Positions 9,901 through 35,441 of a stretch of 35,441 nt of DNA are shown here, in pieces. Source of the stretch: Saccoglossus kowalevskii (lineage: Eukaryota > Hemichordata > Enteropneusta > Harrimaniidae); assembly GCF_000003605.2 (NCBI RefSeq), contig NW_003116956.1, positions 1 to 35,441 of the forward strand, in the 5' to 3' direction. The notes below the pieces were generated by a model, which searched no databases, was not told the DNA's origin, and worked only from the letters and a program-made list of their open reading frames with translations. How positions within the stretch are numbered: the stretch's first letter is position 1; every line of letters begins with the position of its first letter. The position numbers and the translations under genes were made by a program.

Positions 9901-10043
9901 CTAATGAACATACTTTCTTTACTGACTTCTCCCTTTGTACTTTTCACTCCTTCCCTCAAATGGGTGAATACTCGAGTGACGCTGCATCGCAATTTTTGTG
10001 TCGCTGCAAGAGCTGAATTCACTGTTTCTAAATTTTCCGCCAT
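3862..10043 (-). CDS. MED27: Mediator complex subunit 27, complete gene of 8 coding exons
   Basis: MED27 is a subunit of Mediator, the nuclear coactivator that links transcription factors to RNA polymerase II; it sits at the tail/head junction. Exons on the minus strand are 10043-9859, 8388-8244, 7939-7809, 7633-7540, 6569-6462, 6193-6152, 5578-5501 and 3996-3862. They total 918 nt, giving 305 residues plus TAA; human MED27 is 311. All phases agree. Diagnostic stretches are SGLLSLDPVQDKTP (residues about 83-96), a basic linker with SAKRRK (about 138-143), a VDRSFNDLS block (163-171), ERVIVRGYHENLH (204-216), LDLW...YRVFQK (222-235) and TDHA..AMLHYHLP (237-250). The C terminus has CHRCG...PPTWRDFRTLE...CHENCRQ with paired Cys/His (C275, C278, H300, C303), suggesting a zinc site. 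The start ATG has A at -3 and G at +4. Several introns hold MITEs. Confidence 0.96.
4122..4693. repeat. Interspersed repeat with about 153-bp internal units (same family as 19172-20064)
   Basis: It begins TTCCCTCTTTTCATCACAAA and ends in a GACGGACGCCGACGG...CATATGATAAGCTCCGCTCG segment. Internal units containing GAGGTCCACATGTAGTACC start near 4296 and 4449. The left half matches 17321-17520, and the right half matches the reverse complement of 19172-19900. It lies in MED27 intron 7. There is no coding capacity, so it is probably non-autonomous. Confidence 0.65.
5249..5405. mobile_element. Tc1/mariner-like MITE, 157 bp, in MED27 intron 7
   Basis: Perfect 21-bp terminal inverted repeats (TACTGTAAAATACTTTATTTT at 5249-5269, and its reverse complement at 5385-5405) bound this element, with weaker inverted similarity continuing inward. 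Both ends finish in TA, which fits a TA target duplication as in Tc1/mariner-type elements. It carries AATAAA hexamers on both strands because the ends are inverted copies. Confidence 0.8.
5501..5578 (-). CDS. MED27: MED27 coding exon 7
   Basis: The acceptor TTTTTTTGCAG lies above 5578. There are 26 complete codons, and the donor is GTAATT at 5500. It encodes LTDHAMAAMLHYHLPHLPE and ends IRSFM, matching the TDHATTALLHYQLP region of the family. Both boundaries are phase 0. Confidence 0.95.
5911..6008 (+). repeat. Inverted repeat copy A in MED27 intron 6
   Basis: This 98-bp sequence begins AATTGAGTCCCAAGCGATGA and ends TATGGCCATCTGAC. It is nearly matched (about nine in ten bases by eye) by the reverse complement of 6888-6984. 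Together the two copies flank MED27 exons 5 and 6. Confidence 0.85.
6152..6193 (-). CDS. MED27: MED27 coding exon 6 (42-nt micro-exon)
   Basis: There are 14 codons reading LDLWTPSKYRVFQK between the acceptor AATAATTCTAG and the donor GTACGT. The human counterpart is LDIWSKSNYQVFQK. It is phase 0 on both sides, so skipping it would remove 14 residues without a frameshift. The exon is too short for ordinary ORF calling. Confidence 0.95.
6462..6569 (-). CDS. MED27: MED27 coding exon 5
   Basis: The acceptor TTACTTGTAG lies above 6569. There are 36 codons, and the donor is GTGAGT at 6461. It encodes VGRTLSAIVILRGLLIERVI followed by VRGYHENLHKDNG, matching the conserved LKVIVVMRSLFIDRTIVKGYNEN segment of the family. 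It is phase 0 on both sides. Confidence 0.95.
6680..6860 (-). repeat. Diverged fragment of the 998-1919 element family
   Basis: On the minus strand this contains ACTTCACACATACATCAT followed by TGGCTAACTGGCAGCCATTTTGTTTTAA, matching the first part of the element at 998-1919. It lies in MED27 intron 4, and no terminal repeats are preserved. Confidence 0.6.
6888..6984 (-). repeat. Inverted repeat copy B in MED27 intron 4
   Basis: Read on the minus strand this 97-bp stretch matches copy A at 5911-6008 with roughly ten differences. The orientation is opposite to copy A, so the two can pair in the MED27 pre-mRNA. Similarity weakens beyond these limits, with a shared GCGAGAG further out. Confidence 0.85.
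7290..7501. mobile_element. Tc1/mariner-like MITE, 212 bp, second copy, in MED27 intron 4
   Basis: The ends match the 5249-5405 element: a left GTGAAATACTTTATTTTAGC and a right GGGAAAATAAAGTATTTTACAGTA, flanked by TA. The interior is longer, with extra inverted GAATTTATTTTCACTGA-type segments. The left end is slightly decayed. It lies 38 bp below MED27 exon 4. Confidence 0.75.
7540..7633 (-). CDS. MED27: MED27 coding exon 4
   Basis: The acceptor CTTCTTTTTTTCAG lies above 7633. One base completes a split His codon, then 31 codons run to the donor GTATAT at 7539. It encodes LVDNVVTTVDRSFNDLS and NRPQGTGAVLQ, matching the YVDDVISRIDRMFPEMS...RPNGTSAMLL block of the family. Confidence 0.94.
7809..7939 (-). 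CDS. MED27: MED27 coding exon 3
   Basis: The acceptor TTCTTTCCCAAAG lies above 7939; it is AAG, weaker than CAG but with a good pyrimidine tract. There are 43 codons plus two bases, and the donor is GTAAGG. It encodes LQSHASLAGAMLTQNSLKR then SAKRRKTQPT, a low-complexity basic linker that may serve as a nuclear localisation signal. No long ORF reveals it. Confidence 0.9.
8244..8388 (-). CDS. MED27: MED27 coding exon 2
   Basis: The acceptor TTTATTTCAG lies above 8388. One base completes Ser62, then 48 codons run to the donor GTACTG. It encodes ELEKLSSSLHKF and NSGLLSLDPVQDKTPMYTQL, almost identical to human MED27 in the SGLLSLDPVQDKTP core. Confidence 0.96.
8645..9055. mobile_element. TIR element of about 410 bp in MED27 intron 1
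   Basis: The left end AAGGCCAGACTTTTATTATCCCTTGTTTCGCGA is inverted at the right end, which on the minus strand reads AAGTCAGACTTTTTTTATTCCTTGTTTCTCGAG. That is about 28 matched bases with few changes. The interior is A/T-rich with TCGCGCCCGCC-type islands and no ORF. It is probably a MITE. Confidence 0.65.
9859..10043 (-). CDS. MED27: MED27 coding exon 1 with start codon
   Basis: The ATG at 10043 sits in the context CAAAGATGG. There are 61 codons plus two bases, and the donor is GTATTT at 9858. It encodes the N-terminal helix region with TQKLRCSVTRVFTHLREGV, matching IQALRSSVSRVFDCLKDGM of human MED27. The dinucleotide repeat (TA)n lies in the intron at about 9761-9775. Confidence 0.95.
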
Positions 10044-10046
10044 CTT
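10037..10046 (-). promoter_or_regulatory. YY1-like motif AAGATGGCGG on the MED27 start codon
   Basis: On the minus strand AAGATGGCGG covers the start ATG of MED27. It equals the core of the YY1 consensus, which in animals is often found at or just after the initiation codon of housekeeping genes. Function is inferred from the motif and its position. Confidence 0.5.
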
Positions 10047-10119
10047 TGAATTGAACCCCTATCTTCATAAACTTTTGCGAAGTTGAGGGTTTCTTTTTGA
10101 CGAAGCTAAATACTCTTGT

Positions 10120-10135
10120 CAGCGCCCTCTTGTGG
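10120..10135 (-). promoter_or_regulatory. CTCF-like core CCACAAGAGGGCGCTG upstream of MED27
   Basis: The minus-strand CCACAAGAGGGCGCTG lies about 77 bp upstream of the MED27 ATG. It fits the CTCF core (CCASYAGRKGGCRS) at all but one position. The same 16 bases recur at 27873-27888. Binding is not shown by the sequence. Confidence 0.4.
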
Positions 10136-10139
10136 TCAT

Positions 10140-11580
10140 ATGCTCTTTTCATTGTTTTTATCCATTCGTCATTGCTATGACGAGTTCATTTTTCTTTTAT
10201 TTCATAATAAATTACGTGTCCTCTAAGGACACACCCACAAAATAGAGAAGTACAGATGTACTAGTAAATAATATGTGCCGTGCTTAATCTACGGATACAA
10301 CTATTTTTTAAACCCCTTCTAACCATAGCACCGCTAGCAAACTATTAAGGTAATTTTACCAATATACTGAAATTGTGTTCCAGATGTTTTCACCAATGAA
10401 ATAGAATGACATTTTTTCCCAGTGACTTCGCCAATGAATTAGAATGACGTAATCCACTTGTAATTAGGGCATAAGCTCACAAATATTGGAAAACAATAAG
10501 TGCAAGATAAAATCATTCTGCAAACATTTGATCCTACCATTACAGACCTCACGACCATCTTGATTTTTGCCAATTTTTAACAAACTTGCTGCACTATTTA
10601 AACATAGACCCTATATAACTATCATTATACAAATAATTTGTACAAATAAACGCTTTCAATGTGTGGTTAATATCACAGCAATTAAGACCAAATTGCATAC
10701 AAGAATGAATTTGTGAATATAGTTTTATCAGAAATAAACCTCGATACTCAAACACAGGTTACCATGGAAACAGATGAATTTTATATTTTCAATAAATGTT
10801 CTCATCAATGTTTAAAGCAATACTGTAATAGAACCCAAAACGTCAATTTAACGTGGGCGCTGTAATAATAGCGGTTCTGGGGTTGCTGTAAACATGTTGC
10901 TTTCAGACACAGTCAGCTGGCGCACAAATGATAATAAAATAAATGCGATATTTACCATATAGAGGCCGCCATCTTGAATGTATCATAAAACTAAATAAAA
11001 GACAAGCTGTGAATTGCGTTTTCAGATTTCTACAAATCAAGACAAAAATGCCAATCTTTCACAGAAATACGATCCGTACAAAACAAAAACGACGAATTCG
11101 GCCTATTTTTGTCATCGGTTGGCTTAATATTACCCCCAACGGATAGTATTTGAGTAGAACGTTTTAAAATTGTAATCCCAGTTGTCAGCCCACATTTTTG
11201 AACCGTGGGTTATATGATGAGCGTCAGCTGATATTTGCTTCTTAACCTTTCTTTGTATTTTCCGTTATAAACAAATGTTTGTCGCCTGTTGTTTCGTTTC
11301 TAAAAAACAGTTTCTATGTGCCATCCATACACTTATGACGTAATAGTAATAATATAAAACACTACGTGTGCAATCTATGCTGTTTGTAGTTCCATAGTTA
11401 CCGTATTACTATCTGTATTTTATATCACATATACCAGTGACAATGAAACACAGCATTATTCACAGTGTAAGTGTCTTGCATCTATTGCTTATATTGTTTA
11501 ACAGCCCTGGCAAGCTAGTCTATCAACTTCTTTTTTTAATCAGGACCCTGGTATTTGAAATGCCAAATAATGGCCATGCT
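10140..11580. other. MED27-carrier intergenic region, left part
   Basis: No exon or recognisable repeat was found. The sequence is AT-rich with stop codons in all frames; the short ORFs here show no family signature. It probably includes the MED27 promoter at its left edge. Confidence 0.5.
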
Positions 11581-11901
11581 CACGTGGCACGTGGCTCACA
11601 CGCACGTGTAAGAGTGTTCGTTTTCAAGCACGTTCTCACCACGGTTACTAAAACCGTGTTCTCACGTAACATCACATCCTTTCGACATACGTGAAAATGC
11701 TTGTTATATATATATATATTCTCGCTGATTTTAGCATGTTCTCACGAGAAGTTAAACGACTAAACACCACATCATTTCTACGTACGTGAGAATGATTTTT
11801 TCGACTATGTTCTTACGTAAATTTTAACAATGAAAAAATTAATCCAAAAATTAAAAGCGTATTCTCACGTAACATCGCATTATTTCTACGTACGTGAGAA
11901 T
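11581..11901. repeat. Cluster of ACGTGA-rich hairpins
   Basis: A series of palindromic units: CACGTGGCACGTGG near 11581; a 7-bp stem CACGGTT/AACCGTG at 11640-11658; and three related stem-loops at 11659-11697, 11739-11792 and 11861-11901. The last has perfect 11-bp arms ATTCTCACGTA/TACGTGAGAAT. Units 2 and 3 share ATTTCTACGTACGTGAGAATGATT. The arms contain repeated CACGT/ACGTG motifs. Confidence 0.7.
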
Positions 11902-12459
11902 GATTGTCTTTTAGTATGCATGAAAAAAAAAACTGTAAGAGTTCGCACGCGTTTCAGTTTTTTAAACTCACGTGAAATTAATAACTATTCTAATACACAC
12001 GCGACAACATTGACAATAGCTGGTTTCCGGTTCAATTCACGTACGCGATAAAGAAGTAAAAATGGACCACCATTTGTCATATAAATAACACTCGTGCACA
12101 TTATTTGTGGGATTTTATAACACTGTACCTACATGAAGCATACCAAAACCATCGGGCTGGTAGCTTTCAAGGAAATATCGTTTTTTTTTTTTCCCAACAA
12201 ATTTTGGACGGTGCTAAAAACGAAGAATTCATGATAGGAACCCGAAATGAACAAATCGGATATAGGTCTACTCAAGGTACATACAATTTAAACATGGTTA
12301 TTTCTGTAGTTTTTTTCTTTCTGTCACTTGGTCTCTCAAAATAGCTTTAGAAATACATATATCAGCGCTTGCCAAAAGAAAAAAAAAACATAAATATCAT
12401 TAACTTACAGCTTTGAAAGCCAGACAATTGTTAGATATTGAAAAAAAATCACTATTTTA

Positions 12460-12945
12460 AACTAATAATAATAATAATTTTATTAACACTTACACATTCC
12501 CCGGAGGGATTGGCAATGGTTACAAAAGTTTAAGAAGGAATAAAAGGTTACAAAACAGTAAATAGATGAAAAAACAAACAAAAAAAACAAAAACAATCTA
12601 AGCTAATACATTACAGATAATAGCAAGTATAAAATTATGATACTACGATAGATAGAAAACAAAATGCAAAACTCAAATAGTGAAAGAAGGTTGTCACTGG
12701 GGTTGCTGTCTTATCTCAAAACACTTCTTTAGGTACCTTGCTACGGAGAGTGTTAGGCCACTGTTGTTTAGCAAGGCTATGAATTGTGTCTTTTGGGCGG
12801 TGAGGGCGCTCTGTCGTTGGACGAGATGGTTTGGAGCGAGGAGGTGGCCGCCAGCTATTGTTTCTTCCATTCTTCTCTTTATAGTGGTAATTATGCTCCC
12901 GATGCTGGTTTTCAGATGTGTTGCCTGGTGTAGAAGTAGTGACAT
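12460..12945 (-). other. Possible retroelement 3' fragment with an 83-codon ORF (unrecognised)
   Basis: A minus-strand frame from ATG at 12945 to 12694 encodes a basic 83-residue peptide with IKRRMEETIAGGHLLAPNH and FIALLNNSGLTLSVARYL. The sequence around 12770-12900 is visibly more GC-rich than its surroundings. Downstream on the same strand come an AATAAA and an (ATT)n tract at 12463-12485, the layout of a non-LTR retrotransposon 3' end. I do not recognise the peptide; a captured host exon or chance ORF is possible. Confidence 0.35.
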
Positions 12946-14552
12946 TACGATGTTACATTTTCGACATTACATTTCGATGTTTGTTTTTTTTAAACTAATG
13001 ACACGTTTTGCAAATAGTGAACTCGAGTGTAGTGTTGTTTTAGAAAACTGCATTTTATGAAGTTTGTGAAAAACAAAAACAAAGACGCGATCTGAAAAAT
13101 AAATCTGAGCCCCATTCTGAATGCACGAAATAAAGTTCCAAATTTTGATAAAGAAAACAGTCAGAATAAATTCATATTGATTATGGGAAACCATACTCTA
13201 GCACCAGCCTTAGCTGTCTTCTTAAAAAAACAGCTATGGAACAAAACAGCAACAATCAGTGTATTAGGTTACAATTTGTGATCAATCTATATTCTGCATT
13301 CACCATTAGTTGGATTGTCAACTAGTACTTGCAAAAGTTGTTTTATGATAATCTTAGTTAGTTTGTTATAAATTATCAGTTATTACAAGTCCTTCCAACG
13401 TTATTATAAACATGTCACCATAGCGGCTGTGGTTTGCGGAGTGACTGTGACCCGTGAGCACATTTACCCATTACGTAATCCATCGGTTACGTCACGGTAT
13501 CTACCTGCAAATATTGCTGAAGACAAAAATTACTACCAAAGAATAAACATCAAATAACATTAATTAATTTTACTTTGTGTTTTTTATCTCGTCCGAGAAA
13601 CACGATATGAGGACAATAACTTGAAAGAACTGGTTTCAGTGACAATGTAAAACCATTTATTTTCACTGACATTTAATTTCACTATTTTGATGTTTTGAGC
13701 ATTTTCACGAATTTGTCAAGGAAACGACGAGTTATTATTACATCACAGTACCTCTGCTGAGAGACTGTGCTTACATGTTCATGTAGATTTAATTTAGCGG
13801 ATTTTACTTATCAGCAAAAACAGCGAAAGTTGCCGGTAAACTTTTATTGTAGATAGCTTTTCTCGGAGAATAACTTTCAAATTTAAAGTTGAATTCCCAA
13901 GTTGTATGATCTGTAGAAAACCTCTTACAGATCACTGTTATCATAAAGAATTTGGATTGTGTACATTTCCATATCCGGGACTAACATAATCCTAAAATCA
14001 ATTTAGAAGAACCTTGAGTACGGTTAGTAACCGTGCCTTGAATGATTACAGCAATAGGGATTATGGTCGGTTTGGTGATTACTATTTAGACTCCACGAGC
14101 TTAGTTGCCATACCAACTAATTTTCTCATTTTTCATGGTGACCCCTAACAATCAGTGGGATGTGTTCTGTATATGATAGGAAGTGGGAATGCAACTTAAT
14201 ATACTCTTCAGTCATGTTTTATGGGAAATAAATAACCATTTTGAAATTATTTCAAAATCTGGGGTTTTTGAAAGTGAAAAAAATGGTTCTTTTACCTTAC
14301 AATTAAGTTGTATTCCATCATTTTTCATGGTTTTATTTTTAAAGTAGCAATCTTTGAATAATAGTTGGCCAGTTTTCTCAAAATGAGGAGTGGTCGCAAA
14401 AATAGTATTTAAAAAAATACAATGGGACTAATTAGCAAGTCCTAGCTTTTTATGTTTTTGAAACATGTGATATATTTTACTTGTTTAAGATGAAAAACTA
14501 CTGGTATCATAAACTCGATTGCAACTCTATTGTCTATGATGTAACTGCGATG
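12946..14552. other. MED27-carrier intergenic region, right part; no gene seen
   Basis: The sequence is AT-rich without recognisable exons. A CRE-like TTACGTCA occurs at 13487-13494. No long repeat was identified. Confidence 0.5.
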
Positions 14553-14567
14553 CCCCCCCCCCCCCCC
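14553..14567. repeat. Run of 15 C residues
   Basis: An uninterrupted C15 tract (G15 on the minus strand) lies about 300 bp upstream of the carrier start codon. A C12 run occurs at 34619-34630 just before carrier exon 8. Both are prone to length change and assembly error. Confidence 0.9.
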
Positions 14568-14718
14568 TAACAAAGCAAACGCATGTTGCACGGCAGCTGT
14601 GTCGGGTGTTTCACTTGTGTCATGAACTTTGACAACAGTCAAAATGTGAACCAATCAAATCCACCCTTTGTCACGTTGCGACCCGTAACCTCGTTTTCAT
14701 TTACCATCCTCCCTTAAT

Positions 14719-14730
14719 GGCGCATGCGTA
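14719..14730 (+). promoter_or_regulatory. NRF1-like site upstream of the mitochondrial carrier
   Basis: GGCGCATGCGTA matches the NRF1 palindrome TGCGCATGCGCA at 10 of 12 positions. It sits 135 bp before the carrier ATG. NRF1 drives many nuclear genes for mitochondrial proteins, so the placement makes sense; binding is inferred. Confidence 0.5.
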
Positions 14731-14864
14731 CATTCGGTGATTTCGAAAAACGAGACCGGCAAATTATTTGACGAAAATCGTCGATAATTTTATGGGAATA
14801 CTTGATACATATTTGTGGATATTCAGCCCGCGATTGTTAATTCTTCTAATTTCAACTGTTGGGG

Positions 14865-34818
<19,954 letters not shown>

Positions 34819-35441
34819 GTAGAACCATTTAAAAATTTTGTTATAATTTCAGCATGTGGCATATGCACTGGGTAAAAGCTTATACTAGGAGTATTGTCTA
34901 TACCCAGTGCATTTGCTGCTAAATTTTATTATTATGATTTTGCCGTACCATTGTTAAAACTCACAACTTTTTAGGAAAATGGAGGAGGATATTTAAAGAT
35001 GGTTTTGTACTAATAAAGTTATATTTGTCTCAACCGGACCAAGTGTTTACAAAAGTCTGTGTTAAGGTAGCGAGACTATTATTTGTGTTGAAAATTACGA
35101 TTTTCACATTTATTTATTAATTGATGAAATGCACTATAAACTTTCATATGATAAAGTCAACATAACATAGAATGTCATGTAAGTTGGTTAAAATGTATAT
35201 TTTCTGAAGGGAAGCAAGGCAGCCTCAGTAGTGTTTTCCAAAATCAACAATACAGGTTTAATCTGTGTGCCTATAAGTTTCAAAGATAAACTCAAGACAA
35301 AGCAATGTTAGCATGTGTTATCAGTAGCTATCTGACACACAATGAGTGTTTCCAAACATTCGAGTGGTTTGTCTCCGCCCCTGTTTGTTTCACAGATTAG
35401 TCATTTGCATATGAATGTGTCAGACACGAGGTCACACAGCC
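34819..35441. other. Carrier intron 8 (partial) with an inverted repeat
   Basis: No final carrier exon is found before the window ends. GCATATGCACTGGGTA (34859-34874) pairs with TACCCAGTGCATTTGC (34901-34916), 15 of 16 bases. Near the right edge TCTGACAC at 35332 and GTGTCAGAC at 35417 may be the ends of another small element. Confidence 0.5.

Noticed and set aside
12680..13060. 126-codon plus-strand ORF
   Set aside because: It overlaps the minus-strand frame at 12694-12945 and its product is Cys/Phe/Trp-rich without a pattern. The minus-strand reading is more protein-like.
14859..14864. Carrier start at TTG 14859
   Set aside because: Animal initiation at TTG is implausible, and an ATG in good context follows two codons later at 14865.

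Overview
This is animal nuclear DNA: AT-rich, with genes split by GT-AG introns and many short inverted-repeat transposons. I see no bacterial, organellar or CRISPR feature and no tRNA or rRNA gene. The protein matches are to bilaterian families. An invertebrate is likely, because each gene looks like a single pre-duplication member of a vertebrate family, but I cannot name the phylum.

Three genes can be read exon by exon. (1) At 731-2599 (+) are the last two coding exons of a procollagen galactosyltransferase (GT25/COLGALT family), ending in the KDEL-like tetrapeptide HEEL. (2) At 10043-3862 (-) is a complete MED27 gene: 8 coding exons, 305 codons plus stop, every junction in phase, convergent with the first gene. 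It includes a 42-nt exon. (3) From 14865 to the right edge (+) is a calcium-regulated mitochondrial ATP-Mg/phosphate carrier (SCaMC, SLC25A25-like). Eight coding exons encode residues 1-413; the last roughly 60 residues lie beyond the window. It diverges from MED27 across about 4.8 kb.

The most interesting observation is an extra exon at 28125-28260 inside the carrier's second intron. It has good splice sites, an open frame of 45 codons and the same phases as the exon encoding EF-hand 4 (29587-29698), and its second half resembles that exon. Including both exons, or neither, gives an early stop, so the two are predicted to be mutually exclusive. Choosing the upstream one would remove the fourth calcium loop and alter the linker helix to the transport domain.

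The rest is intron or intergenic sequence full of mobile-element debris. A 922-bp TIR element sits in the COLGALT intron. Tc1/mariner-like MITEs with 21-bp perfect ends occur in MED27 introns, as does an inverted repeat pair flanking MED27 exons 5-6. A cluster of ACGTGA hairpins lies between MED27 and the carrier. A long element with 157-bp tandem units and two neighbouring TIR elements, one with a broken Myb/SANT-like reading frame, lie in carrier intron 1. A perfect-period 99-bp triplet repeat lies in carrier intron 5.

Promoter-proximal motifs fit the genes: a YY1-like site on the MED27 start codon with a CTCF-like site just upstream, and an NRF1-like site about 135 bp upstream of the mitochondrial carrier's ATG. 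The grouping of COLGALT-, MED27- and SCaMC-type genes matches human 9q34 (CERCAM, MED27, SLC25A25), which suggests ancient linkage.
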